A DNA stretch of 16,545 nucleotides from Aurantimonas sp036252795 (GTDB lineage Bacteria > Pseudomonadota > Alphaproteobacteria > Rhizobiales > Rhizobiaceae). Of the stretch, positions 1 to 7,632 are shown one piece after another. Positions within the stretch are counted from its first letter, which is position 1, and the number at the start of each line of letters is the position of its first letter. The notes under the pieces were generated by a model. That model saw only the letters and a list, made by a program, of their open reading frames with translations. It ran no database searches and was not told where the DNA came from. The translations under genes and the position numbers were made by a program. Where the stretch lies: NCBI GenBank assembly GCA_036252795.1, contig DASYHY010000185.1, positions 1 to 16,545 of the forward strand. The letters are read 5' to 3'.

Positions 1-1212
1 CTTCATGGTCACGTCGAGCTTGCCGAAATGCGCGGGCTGAAGCTGGATCTGGATCGTCTTGAGAGCCGCACCGCCGGCGCGCAGGCGCAGATTTCCCTCC
101 GCCTCCGAACCGCTCAGGTCGGACCGCAGGTCGCTGACGGCCCCACCAAGGGCCGAGGCCACCTGTCGACCGAGCGGGACGTCGGGGATTGCGCCGGTCG
201 AGGGAGCGTTCGCGAACCCGATCCCCTGCGGCGAAGCTGCTCCGGTCTCCGTCTTCGCTGCGGGAAGGCGCACGGCGGTGCCGTCTTTATCGTCGGCACC
301 CCGCCGGGCCTCCGCCCTGCCGTCCGGCCGTGCAGCAGTCGGACCCGCTTCGCGTGCATTGTCAGGCAAGGCCGAACCGGCCTTGCCGCTCGGCTGCGAC
401 GCCTCGTCCGCGCCGGCTGCAAATGCCGCGCCGGCTTCGGGCTCGCCGTCTGGCACCATCGGGGCATCGGGTCCGGCGAACGAGCGGCCCGGAGCGACCG
501 CGCGGAACGCGGGGGCACCGCCGCCTGGAGCCCCGGTTCCAGGAACGCCTGTGCCATGGCCCGCGGGCGCGAAATGGGTGCGCATCGAAACGAAGTCGGC
601 CCGGATCCGGCCGTCCGGGGAACCCTGGCCGGATGCGGCAACGCGCAGCGACGCCCCGTCTGCATCGACGATCGAGGCAGCCGTTGCCTCGAGCCGCCTG
701 AAGATCTCGGAGCGCGCATCGTCCGTCGCAGGTCCCGGCATCCGGGCGAAAATGTTCTTCTGGGAGGCGGGATCCGCCGGCATGTCTGCGGGGCCGCCGC
801 CAGCGCGTCCGGCGTGGTCGGCAATTGCCGCACCGACCGGTTTTCCATCTGCCGGTTCCCTCGCCGCCTTTGTCTCGGAACCAGCACCGCGCCGTCCGGC
901 CTCGACGGCGGCGAGGATTGCCGCGAGCCCCTGAGGCACGCCCTCGGCGGATGCTGCAGCTCCCTGCCCTGCCGGATCCCCAGCCGTCAGCGCCTCGACG
1001 GTGGCTGGGCCCCCTTCATCGTTACCTGCCGCGCCTTTTGGGGAAATGCCTTCGGCGGCCGGCTCGGCGTCCGCCTTCGCGGCCGTCCGCTTCTCGTCGC
1101 GGGCACCGAGGGCGGAGGTGAAGTCGCTTCCATCCTTTTGCTCCGTGCGCCCCGCGGTCCGGCGCGCGGAAGGCTGGGCATGACTGTCGATCTGCACCGG
1201 TAAAGCGGTCAT
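1..1212 (-). CDS. fliK: Flagellar hook-length control protein FliK (MotD type), C-terminus cut off by window edge
   Basis: This frame is open for all 404 codons from the ATG at 1212 to base 1, so the gene continues beyond the window. FliK is exported through the flagellar type III system, measures hook length and switches export specificity by acting on FlhB; the rhizobial form was first named MotD. The N-terminal 350 or so residues are low complexity, rich in Ala, Gly, Pro, Asp and Glu, as expected for the ruler part. Within it is the motif MRTHFAPA (about residue 209), which resembles a THFAP-type motif I recall from rhizobial FliK. The last visible residues, ending LQPAHFGKLDVTMK, are the start of the conserved Flg_hook domain (pattern L-x-P-x-x-[LF]-G-x-[LV]-x-V). 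The start codon overlaps the motC stop as ATGA, which fixes the start and implies translational coupling. The long open frames on the opposite strand here are shadows of its GC-rich codons. Confidence 0.9.
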   Translation of the reverse strand, partial: MTALPVQIDSHAQPSARRTAGRTEQKDGSDFTSALGARDEKRTAAKADAEPAAEGISPKGAAGNDEGGPATVEALTAGDPAGQGAAASAEGVPQGLAAILAAVEAGRRGAGSETKAAREPADGKPVGAAIADHAGRAGGGPADMPADPASQKNIFARMPGPATDDARSEIFRRLEATAASIVDADGASLRVAASGQGSPDGRIRADFVSMRTHFAPAGHGTGVPGTGAPGGGAPAFRAVAPGRSFAGPDAPMVPDGEPEAGAAFAAGADEASQPSGKAGSALPDNAREAGPTAARPDGRAEARRGADDKDGTAVRLPAAKTETGAASPQGIGFANAPSTGAIPDVPLGRQVASALGGAVSDLRSDLSGSEAEGNLRLRAGGAALKTIQIQLQPAHFGKLDVTMK

Positions 1213-2579
1213 GGGTCCAGCCTCTTCATGTCTTCACGCATTCGATCCAGAAGCGCGTTGCCCCGGGCCAGCACATCCGTCGCAGGCAGCGCTGCCGCGG
1301 CAGCATCATCCTCGGGATCGTGTGTGATCGGCAGAGCGCCCGCGAGCAACGGCTGGCGCATCTGCTCGAGCAGTTCCAGCGCTGCCGTGCGCAGCTTCTG
1401 GTCGGCCTCATGGAGCAGCGCCGGGTCGATCGCCTCCAGCGTCGTACGAACCTCGATGAAATCGCGCTGCGTCAGCGTTGCGGCGACGTCGTAGAGAGTG
1501 GCGCGCAGCCGGTCCTCGCGGGTCGCGTCGGAATAGGTCAGCGCCTGTGTCGCGGCTTTTGCGGCCAGGGCGAGATTGCCGGTGACGAGCGCCCGCCGTC
1601 CGACCGCCAGGAAAATCGCGAGCTGCTGCTGGCGCGGAATCGTGAAGGTGGCGTCGGCGATGGCCGCGATGGTCGCCGCCTCCGTCCCCGCCGGCCGGTC
1701 CGAGAAGACCGAGGAAAGTCGGGCGCGGAAGTTGCCGGCATAGGCCGACTGCGAGAACCGTTCGAAATACTGCCTGGCGAAGCGATCCGCCGACTGCGGG
1801 TCGCCCGTCGCGTCCGCCAGCATCACGCCCATGCGCAGCGCCGCCTCCTCGAGCAACGTGCCGGGAGCTGCCAGCATCACGCGCTTGAGACGCTGCAGCG
1901 CCTCTTCCGGGTTCTCGCTCTGCTGCAACTGCGCCAGCGCGAGTTCCACCTGCGCCACGAAGCCGCTCTCGCCATGGGCCAGATCGATCGACTTCAGCTT
2001 CTCGATCGCCTCGGCGGAGCGGTTCTCGACATAGGCCAGCGCGCCCTCCAGCAGCAGCCGGTCCTCGCCCTCCAGCGTCGTCCGCTCGATGATCTTGCGC
2101 AACACGGGAGGTGGACCACCGCTCAGCACGAAGAGCGCGGCAGCCCGGCGGTTGCGCGGATCCTGCCAGACTTCGGGCGCGGCTTCCGCGAAGGTCGTGC
2201 CGTAACGCTGGAGCAGCCGCGACTGCACCCGGATCGCTGCCCCGTTGCCACGCGCCACCTGGTCCTGGAGGAACTGCAGCGACCGGACGATCTCGTACGG
2301 CATCGGGCCCGCCTGCTCGGACTCTGCTTCCTCGCCCGCAGCGTCCGGCAGCGCTGCTTCCGACGATCCGGCGTCCGGATCTTCGTCCTGCCGCGCTGCT
2401 GCTTCCGGTCCCGAATGCCGGGCCGCTTCCCCCGCCTGCCGCACCCGCGCCGCCATGGCGGCGGGATCCTCGCTGTCGAGCGCCGGCCCCGCCTCTTCGG
2501 CGACGGCCGAGGAGAACGAAGCAAGCAGCATCAGCGCCCCGAGCGCGAGGGGTCGCAGCGACAGGTCGGGCTTCTTCAT
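1209..2579 (-). CDS. motC: Periplasmic motility protein MotC
   Basis: A 456-residue protein, close to the usual length of rhizobial MotC. In Sinorhizobium meliloti MotC is a periplasmic protein that binds the periplasmic part of MotB and is needed for motor rotation. A signal peptide is clear: MKK, a hydrophobic core LALGALMLLASF at residues 11-22, and a likely cleavage site A25-V26-A27 before EE. Residues 28 to about 95 are acidic and low complexity. From about residue 98 (MPYEIVRSLQFLQDQVARG) to the end the protein is largely alpha-helical and looks repeat-like, with no enzyme motif. The ATG at 2579 overlaps the motB stop (ATGA) and its own stop overlaps the fliK start (ATGA), so motB-motC-fliK should be translated as a coupled set. 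The frame is open upstream to 3248, but that part is antiphase to motB and is not used. Confidence 0.92.
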   Translation of the reverse strand: MKKPDLSLRPLALGALMLLASFSSAVAEEAGPALDSEDPAAMAARVRQAGEAARHSGPEAAARQDEDPDAGSSEAALPDAAGEEAESEQAGPMPYEIVRSLQFLQDQVARGNGAAIRVQSRLLQRYGTTFAEAAPEVWQDPRNRRAAALFVLSGGPPPVLRKIIERTTLEGEDRLLLEGALAYVENRSAEAIEKLKSIDLAHGESGFVAQVELALAQLQQSENPEEALQRLKRVMLAAPGTLLEEAALRMGVMLADATGDPQSADRFARQYFERFSQSAYAGNFRARLSSVFSDRPAGTEAATIAAIADATFTIPRQQQLAIFLAVGRRALVTGNLALAAKAATQALTYSDATREDRLRATLYDVAATLTQRDFIEVRTTLEAIDPALLHEADQKLRTAALELLEQMRQPLLAGALPITHDPEDDAAAAALPATDVLARGNALLDRMREDMKRLDP

Positions 2580-3772
2580 GTGCTCGGAACCGTCAGCATT
2601 ATCTCGATGCGGCGGTTGATCGCCGCTTCGGGGTTGGCGGGGTCCTTCGGTTGGCGGTCGGCGAAGCCCTCGATCGTGCGCACGCGCTTCTCGTCGAGGC
2701 CGCCGCGCGCCAGCATGTAGTAGGCCATGTGGGCGCGGGCGGTGGAGAGCCGCCAGTTGTCGTACTCGGCACTGCGGAAGGGACGCGCATCGGTGTGGCC
2801 GCGGATGATCACCTCGCCTTCGCGGGTCGCGAGCGTCGCGGCGATCTTCTCCATCATGGCCACCGCCTCCGGCGTCGGCCGCGCCGAACCGATGGCGAAC
2901 ATGCCGCTTTCCGCGTCGTCGGCGAGCGAGATCGTCACGCCGCCTTCGCCGGCAGTGACCTCGAGATTGGCGGGCAGTGTCTGCCCGGCCTTGGCCAGTT
3001 CGATCTCGAGATCGGCCTTGATTGCCTCTGCTGCGTCGTCGCGGGCATCCTTGGCGGTCTCGGCCGCGTCGGCGCCCTCGCCCTCGGCATCCATGGCATC
3101 GGGAACGGGAACGGCATCGTCGGCTTCCCCGGCGCCCTTCTCGGCCTCGACGGGCGGGTCCACCGGAACGACGGTCGTGCGGAACTCCGCCGGCGGCACG
3201 TCTTCCAGCATGCCGCCATTGTCCACCGTGTTCTCCGCAATCTGCCACGACGCGGGGTCGAACGGATCACGATAGGCGTCGCCGCCGTTCAGACCGGGCA
3301 GTCCCGATCCGTCGGGCAGGCCGTTGTCCGGCGTGTTGCTGGTGGCGGTGCTTTCCGATGCGATCTCCGCCAGCACGGCGTAGGGATCGCGGAACATCGC
3401 CTGTTCGTCGCCGCCCTCCTGTTCACCGGCCAGCGGCTTTCCATGGGGGTCGCCATTGGTTTCCACCTGGCTCACGCCCTGGTCGTTGACGTCGCGGGAC
3501 GCGCCGTCGTCCTTCTTCTCGATTCCCTTGATCGAGGGAGACGAGTCGGTGAGCTTGATCGGGTTGAAGTACTGCGCGACCTGCTTTCGCGTCGCCATGT
3601 CCGACGTGTTGGTCAGCCACATCACCAGGAAGAAGGCCATCATCGCCGTCATGAAGTCGGCGAAGGCGATCTTCCAGACGCCGCCATGATGCGCCTCCTC
3701 CGACGACGCGCGCCGGCGGACGATGATGATCTCCTGGCGCTCCAGATGCCCCGCGCCTGCCTGCTGTGTCAC
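2576..3772 (-). CDS. motB: Flagellar stator protein MotB, long rhizobial form
   Basis: MotB is the stator subunit that, with MotA, couples ion flow to flagellar rotation and anchors the stator to peptidoglycan. The chosen start is GTG at 3772, which overlaps the stop of the FliH-like gene as GTGA and gives 398 residues. An in-frame ATG at 3802 lies inside the upstream gene and is less likely. A cytoplasmic N-terminus rich in Arg leads into one membrane segment (about residues 36-54), with Asp39 in the sequence FADFMTAMMAFFLVMWLTN; this is the ion-binding Asp equivalent to Asp32 of E. coli MotB. A long acidic and Gly-rich linker (about 75-255) follows and is typical of rhizobia, where this region meets MotC. 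The C-terminal OmpA-like peptidoglycan-binding domain (about 260-395) carries RGHTDARPFRS, YDNWRLSTARA and NRRIEIML. MotA is not in the window. Confidence 0.96.
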   Translation of the reverse strand: MTQQAGAGHLERQEIIIVRRRASSEEAHHGGVWKIAFADFMTAMMAFFLVMWLTNTSDMATRKQVAQYFNPIKLTDSSPSIKGIEKKDDGASRDVNDQGVSQVETNGDPHGKPLAGEQEGGDEQAMFRDPYAVLAEIASESTATSNTPDNGLPDGSGLPGLNGGDAYRDPFDPASWQIAENTVDNGGMLEDVPPAEFRTTVVPVDPPVEAEKGAGEADDAVPVPDAMDAEGEGADAAETAKDARDDAAEAIKADLEIELAKAGQTLPANLEVTAGEGGVTISLADDAESGMFAIGSARPTPEAVAMMEKIAATLATREGEVIIRGHTDARPFRSAEYDNWRLSTARAHMAYYMLARGGLDEKRVRTIEGFADRQPKDPANPEAAINRRIEIMLTVPST

Positions 3773-4698
3773 GCGAGTGCCTCTTCCAGCGCCTTGCGCC
3801 ATCCGGCGAGACGGCTCTCGATGACCGTCTGGTCACACTCGATGCGCACCTCAACGCTGTCCTCGTCCGGCGTGAAGGCGACCATGGCGCTACCATTGCC
3901 CAGTTGCGCCGCCAGTGCTTCGAGAAGGTCCGCCGGTCCGCTGGCGCGCACGTTCATGGCCTTCCCGTCGAGCGTCAGCGTCCGCACCGCGCCGGCAAGC
4001 TCCATCACCGTCTGCCGCCGCCGGGCGCCAAGCGCGATCGGCCGCAGCACGCTGGACAGCGAGGTCTGCACCACCGCCTCGATGCGGTCGAGCCGCTCGT
4101 CGAACAGGCCGGCCAGGCGCTCGCCTTCCGCCGCGGCCCATTCGGCCCGCGCTGCATCGAGAGCGGCGGCATGGGCAGCTTCGGCCCGTTCGCGTTCTTC
4201 GCGCACGGCCTCGGCCAGCGCCGCCTCGTGCTCGGCCTCTGCCGCTGCGCGGGCTTCTGCCCGTCCTTCCTCACGGGCCGCTTCGAGAAGCTCGTCCTGG
4301 CTCGGAGCCGCCTCCTGCGCTTCCTCTTCCTCTTCCTCTTGCCGTTCCTCCAGCTCGTCCGACTCTTCCGGCTCGTCCGCCGTCTCGATCAGGAAAGGCG
4401 CATCGTCCAGATCAGCCGCCTCGAAGGCGGGAGTGGCGAAGGGCAGATCCTCGGCCTCTGGCGCCTCGGCGACCTCCCAGGCGGTCGCCGGCAGTTCCAT
4501 CTCGGGCAAAGCGGCCAAAGGGAACGGGACGACTTCCGAGGTGGGGTCCGGATCGAAGGCGTGATTGGCAACCCGCATCAGGTGCTCGAAATCCGGCTGG
4601 CGCTGGCGCCGCGGACGGGGCGCCCGGCTCCGGCGGCTTCCAAAGGGAACGCCATCCTGCTCTTCGTATTCGGTAAGGTACTGCGCCAGGGGGATCAT
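3769..4698 (-). CDS. fliH: FliH-like flagellar export/assembly protein
   Basis: A 309-residue soluble protein, identified by architecture and position rather than by a strong signature. FliH tethers and regulates the export ATPase FliI at the flagellar base. The N-terminus (MIPLAQYLTEYE) is followed by a basic stretch (about 22-34) and a long acidic, probably disordered region with a run of six Glu (about 121-126). A long Ala/Glu/Arg coiled coil spans about 130-205. A compact C-terminal domain follows, containing LDGKAMNVRASGPADLLEAL and ending RLAGWRKALEEAL, which resembles FliH/HrpE C-termini. It begins 3 bases after the fliF stop and its stop overlaps the motB GTG start, so it belongs to the same transcript. 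It could instead be a lineage-specific flagellar protein of similar build; comparing structure predictions would decide. Confidence 0.68.
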   Translation of the reverse strand: MIPLAQYLTEYEEQDGVPFGSRRSRAPRPRRQRQPDFEHLMRVANHAFDPDPTSEVVPFPLAALPEMELPATAWEVAEAPEAEDLPFATPAFEAADLDDAPFLIETADEPEESDELEERQEEEEEEAQEAAPSQDELLEAAREEGRAEARAAAEAEHEAALAEAVREERERAEAAHAAALDAARAEWAAAEGERLAGLFDERLDRIEAVVQTSLSSVLRPIALGARRRQTVMELAGAVRTLTLDGKAMNVRASGPADLLEALAAQLGNGSAMVAFTPDEDSVEVRIECDQTVIESRLAGWRKALEEALA

Positions 4699-4701
4699 GG
4701 A

Positions 4702-6393
4702 CTACGCCGCTTCCTTTTCATGGATCCACTGCCTGAGGATCGCCGCAGCCTGCGCTTCGTCGAAATCGATCAGCTTTGCGAGCCGCGCCTGGGGCGACGT
4801 CGCCTGGCTGAGCGACAGGTCCTCGAGGTAGGCCGGGTCCATCCCGGCGAACTGACCGATACCGCCGGAAGCTGGAGTGGCGCCTGTGCCGAGATCGACG
4901 TTGCTGCCGTCGAAGTCCGGAAGAGCGAGGTCGAGATCCATCAGCGGCTCGGCCTCGATCTGCTCCTCCGGAACGACCGTGGTCCCCGCGATGGCGCGCA
5001 CTGCCGGCTTCAGGCCGAACCAGATCAGCAGGATGGCGACGGCGAGGATGGTCAGCGCGTTGATGAGCGTGCCCGACTGGCGCACGAACATCTCGCCGAG
5101 GCTCGGACCCGGCACCGGCTCGAGCAGGCTGCCTTCGGACATGAAGTCGACGGCGGTGACCTTGATCTGGTCGCCACGCTCCTCGGAGAAGCCGGCCGCG
5201 GACGCCACGAGCGCCTCGATCTCGCCCACCCGCTCCTCGACCTGTGCATCCGTCGCATCCGCGCCGATCGCGTCCTTCAGCCGCTGACGGCTGACGACGA
5301 CGGCGATCGAGAGCTGCTCCACGGCGTAGCCGTCGCTGGTCGTCGAGATCGTCTTCTCGTTGATCTCGAAATTGGTCAGCTCCTCGCGTCGCTCGTTCTC
5401 GTCGCGCGAGGTCTCGCCGCCGGTGGCAGCGGGCGCCTCGTCCACCGCACGAATGTCCTGCTCGACCCCGACCGGCAGCTCGCCGGCCGTGTTCTCGCTG
5501 GTACCGCTCTCGCGCACCGTCCGGGTCGACCGCTCGACGCGCACGTCCGGATCGAAGAGCCGCTCGTTGACCTGCCGCCTGTCCGTGTTCAGCCGGCTGA
5601 CGACGCTGGTCTGGAAGTTGCCGATGCCGAGATAAGGCGCGAGGGTGCGCCGGATCGATTCCTCGACGCTGTTCGATACGATCTTCTCGATCCCGAACAG
5701 CTTCGTCGGAGCAGCGGACACCGAATCGTCGGCCGAGGCGAGCAGCGTGCCGTCGGAGTTGAGGACCGTGACTTCGTCCGGGTTCATGCCGGGGATAGCG
5801 GAGGCGACGAGCGAACGGACCGCCTGGGCAGAGCCGAAATCCTCCGGGCTCTCCGTGCGGATGACGACGCTCGCCGAGGGCTTGCGCTGTTCGCGACGGA
5901 AGGACCCTTCGTCCGGCAGGACGATGTGGACGCGGGCGGCCCGGACGTTCTTCAGTGTCTGGATCGTGCGGGCGATCTCGCCTTCCAGGGCGCGAACGCG
6001 TGTGATCTCCTGCATGAACGAAGTCAGGCCGATCGAGCCGAGATTGTCGAACAGCTCGTAGCCGGCGTTTTCGGAGCGAGGCAGCCCCTTCTCCGCGAGC
6101 AGCATCCGGGCCGGCGCGGTTTGCGAAAAGGGCGTGAGGATCGCGTCGCCGGTCATGTTGACGTCGAAGGGGATAGCCGCTTCCGTCAGCGCAGCACCGA
6201 TTCGCGTCACGTCGGTTCGATCGAGGCCCGAATAGAGCGTCTCCATGTCGGGACGCGAGAGATAGTAGCTGCCAAGTCCGACGAGCGCGATGACCAACGC
6301 CCCGATGAGGCCCAGCGCGCCGAGCTTCCTCGGGCCGAGCGCCGCGAGGTTCGCCAGCACCTTTTCAGTCTGTCCGCCGATGGCAAGCGCCAT
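4702..6393 (-). CDS. fliF: Flagellar MS-ring protein FliF
   Basis: FliF oligomerises in the inner membrane to form the MS ring, the platform for the rotor and export gate. This copy has 563 residues, a normal length. The first membrane segment is at about 24-46 (GALGLIGALVIALVGLGSYY). The conserved ring-building domains follow, with signatures such as LYSGLDRTDV, LLAEKGLP, GYELFD, TRVRALEGEIARTIQTL, ARVHIVLP and VASAIPGMNPDEVTVLNSDG. The second membrane segment is at about 437-456 (INALTILAVAILLIWFGL). The C-terminal tail, ending ARLAKLIDFDEAQAAAILRQ plus eight residues, is the FliG-binding motif. A good ribosome binding site (AGGGG) sits 8 bases before the ATG. It is the first gene of the flagellar unit, preceded by a 271-base gap holding a CtrA-type box. 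fliG does not follow it. Confidence 0.97.
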   Translation of the reverse strand: MALAIGGQTEKVLANLAALGPRKLGALGLIGALVIALVGLGSYYLSRPDMETLYSGLDRTDVTRIGAALTEAAIPFDVNMTGDAILTPFSQTAPARMLLAEKGLPRSENAGYELFDNLGSIGLTSFMQEITRVRALEGEIARTIQTLKNVRAARVHIVLPDEGSFRREQRKPSASVVIRTESPEDFGSAQAVRSLVASAIPGMNPDEVTVLNSDGTLLASADDSVSAAPTKLFGIEKIVSNSVEESIRRTLAPYLGIGNFQTSVVSRLNTDRRQVNERLFDPDVRVERSTRTVRESGTSENTAGELPVGVEQDIRAVDEAPAATGGETSRDENERREELTNFEINEKTISTTSDGYAVEQLSIAVVVSRQRLKDAIGADATDAQVEERVGEIEALVASAAGFSEERGDQIKVTAVDFMSEGSLLEPVPGPSLGEMFVRQSGTLINALTILAVAILLIWFGLKPAVRAIAGTTVVPEEQIEAEPLMDLDLALPDFDGSNVDLGTGATPASGGIGQFAGMDPAYLEDLSLSQATSPQARLAKLIDFDEAQAAAILRQWIHEKEAA

Positions 6394-6431
6394 TGTCTTC
6401 CCCTACACATTCCGATGCAACGCAACATCAC

Positions 6432-6448
6432 GCCGGCAACATGCCGGC
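6432..6448 (-). other. Small stem-loop in the fliF leader
   Basis: Two copies of GCCGGC, each self-complementary, flank a 5-base loop, giving a 6-bp stem about 40 bases before the fliF start and downstream of the CtrA-type box. If the transcript starts just below that box, the hairpin lies in the fliF 5' leader, clear of the AGGGG ribosome binding site. GC-rich hexamers like this are frequent at this base composition, so it may have no function. Confidence 0.3.
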
Positions 6449-6470
6449 CGAAGCTTGCGCGAGACCCCGG

Positions 6471-6485
6471 TTAACAAATGGTTAA
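6471..6485 (-). promoter_or_regulatory. CtrA-type binding box upstream of fliF
   Basis: The bases read TTAA, seven bases, TTAA, exactly the full consensus for the alphaproteobacterial cell-cycle and motility regulator CtrA (TTAA-N7-TTAA). On the fliF strand the left half is TTAACCAT, the preferred extended half-site. It lies 78-92 bases upstream of the fliF start codon, a plausible promoter distance. The run of A and T is conspicuous in very GC-rich DNA, and I saw no second TTAA-N7-TTAA in the window. In Caulobacter CtrA activates early flagellar genes, and CtrA affects motility in several rhizobia; its use here is inferred. Confidence 0.6.
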
Positions 6486-6576
6486 CGGCGCTCGACCAGC
6501 ATTGCGAAGACATCTCCGGGCGCCCGCTGCGGCCCCGGAAGGGGAATACTTGCGGATGACTTCGGCAAACGCAGAC

Positions 6577-6605
6577 AGACCGCCCGTGCCGGGCACGAGC
6601 AGTCT
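6577..6605 (-). terminator. Strong stem-loop downstream of cheT, possible terminator or mRNA-stabilising hairpin
   Basis: In RNA copied from the minus strand these 29 bases fold on themselves almost completely: 14 pairs around a central C, 12 Watson-Crick and 2 G-U, with the innermost pair or two opened for the loop. On the plus strand the two G-U positions become C-A mismatches, so the fold is tuned to the direction of the genes. It begins 59 bases after the cheT stop and ends well before the fliF promoter region. The following RNA is only moderately U-rich (GUCUGCGUUUGCC) with no true U-tract, so efficient intrinsic termination is uncertain. Confidence 0.5.
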
Positions 6606-6664
6606 GAGGGTGTTCATCGGAGGCACGAGTACCGGCGGCTCCGGTCGCCGGCGGACCGGAACGG

Positions 6665-7021
6665 CTAGGAGAACAGTTCTATGTCGCCGCTCGCGGCAGG
6701 AGCGATACTGAAGCGCTGGTTCGACGGCACCGCCAGCCGGTTCTTCAACTCCGTCAACCGAACGGTCTCCAGGGCGGCGCTGAGGCCGACCTCGCATTCC
6801 TCCGAGACATGCTCGCCGAGGGCGCCGAGGAAGACCGACAGATTGTCGAGCGTCTGCTGGGCCCGATCGATGCTCTGGACCGCCCGCACATAGGAGGGGT
6901 CCCGGCTCGAACAGTTGTGGCAAACCAGCTCGTGCATGGCCTCGGTGGCCTCGGCTAGGGTGCCCATCTCACGGGACAGGATCTTGAGAAGGTCTGGCAG
7001 CGTGCTGGTGGTCATGGCCAT
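6665..7021 (-). CDS. cheT: CheT-like chemotaxis protein with a CheZ-type DxxxQ motif
   Basis: A small, wholly helical protein of 118 residues, last gene of the che operon, in the position of cheT (orf10) of Sinorhizobium meliloti, between cheD and fliF. It has no membrane segment or signal peptide. In the predicted first long helix the sequence VQSIDRAQQTLDNLSVFL contains Asp52 and Gln56, a D-x-x-x-Q spacing identical to the catalytic Asp143/Gln147 pair of E. coli CheZ, with similar hydrophobic surroundings. This suggests it may speed dephosphorylation of a CheY, which is inference. Residues 34-37 are CHNC, two closely spaced Cys. The C-terminus reads IELFS, close to the VELF end of the adjacent CheD. 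The start could be ATG 7021 or ATG 7015; neither has a strong ribosome binding site. Confidence 0.75.
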   Translation of the reverse strand: MAMTTSTLPDLLKILSREMGTLAEATEAMHELVCHNCSSRDPSYVRAVQSIDRAQQTLDNLSVFLGALGEHVSEECEVGLSAALETVRLTELKNRLAVPSNQRFSIAPAASGDIELFS

Positions 7022-7089
7022 GCGCTCTTGTCTGCGTGTCCCGGCAAGCCGGAGAGGGAACGACCGCGCTGCGATCGATGGTTTGTCGT

Positions 7090-7626
7090 TCAGAAGAGTT
7101 CGACGTCGCCGATTGTCTGCGGCTTCGGCACCGGCGCCACGGGAATGCTGGGCATCGCGGCCTTCTCGAAGAAGATCTGCCGGGCCCGCCCGGATTCCGG
7201 CCAGTATTCGATCCGCCGCCCGGAATGGCCGCCGAGGCTGCCGCCGAGATAGGTGATCTTCTCCATCCGCAGGAAGCGCTCCGCGAAGGCGGCATTCTTC
7301 GCCCCCACGTCGGAGAGGCCGCCTACCGTACGCGCGCCGCCGAAGAGCTTGGCCTCGAGATGCCCGCGGCGCGCACCGCGCTGCATCAGGCCGTTGATGA
7401 GGAGTTCCATCAGATAATGGCCGAAGCTCTCTGCACGCCCGCCTTCGAAGTCGCTGCTGCCGGGCAGCAGGAAGTGGTTCATGCCGCCCACGCCCGCCTC
7501 CGGATCGCGGATGCACGCCGCGACGCACGAGCCGAGCAGGGTCGTCAGGACGGTGTCCCGCCCGGTCTCGACCTTTGCCTCGCCCTGCATGACGTGTACG
7601 CGTCGTGCTTCCATGACAATACTCAT
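7090..7626 (-). CDS. cheD: Chemoreceptor glutamine deamidase CheD
   Basis: CheD deamidates specific glutamines of chemoreceptors to glutamates, creating methylation sites. The 178-residue protein has the family signatures TLLGSCVAACI and GGMNHFLLP. Cys34 and His51 correspond to catalytic Cys27 and His44 of Thermotoga CheD, with the same 17-residue spacing, and Thr28 matches Thr21. Later conserved stretches are AKLFGGA and VGAKNAAF. The gene starts 6 bases after the cheY2 stop. No good ribosome binding site precedes the ATG at 7626, so translation may depend on coupling to cheY2; an in-frame ATG at 7614 is an alternative. CheC, the usual CheD partner in other bacteria, is not present in this operon. 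Confidence 0.95.
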   Translation of the reverse strand: MSIVMEARRVHVMQGEAKVETGRDTVLTTLLGSCVAACIRDPEAGVGGMNHFLLPGSSDFEGGRAESFGHYLMELLINGLMQRGARRGHLEAKLFGGARTVGGLSDVGAKNAAFAERFLRMEKITYLGGSLGGHSGRRIEYWPESGRARQIFFEKAAMPSIPVAPVPKPQTIGDVELF

Positions 7627-7632
7627 TCGCGA

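Noticed and set aside
114..887. A 257-codon minus-strand frame in the fliK region
   Set aside because: It is Arg/Pro/Ser-rich and out of frame with the fliK reading frame, which is open from 1212 to the window edge and ends in the Flg_hook signature.
3766..6474. A 902-codon open frame on the plus strand opposite fliF and the FliH-like gene; similar long plus-strand frames at 2111-4564 and 10723-13401
   Set aside because: The translations are rich in Arg, Gly, Ala, Leu and His and show no domain. They lie exactly antisense to well-identified genes, a known by-product of GC-rich codon use.
6471..6923. A 150-codon minus-strand open frame overlapping the cheT end and the gap before fliF
   Set aside because: It overlaps cheT in another frame, contains the CtrA-type box and the boundary hairpin, and has no recognisable protein features.
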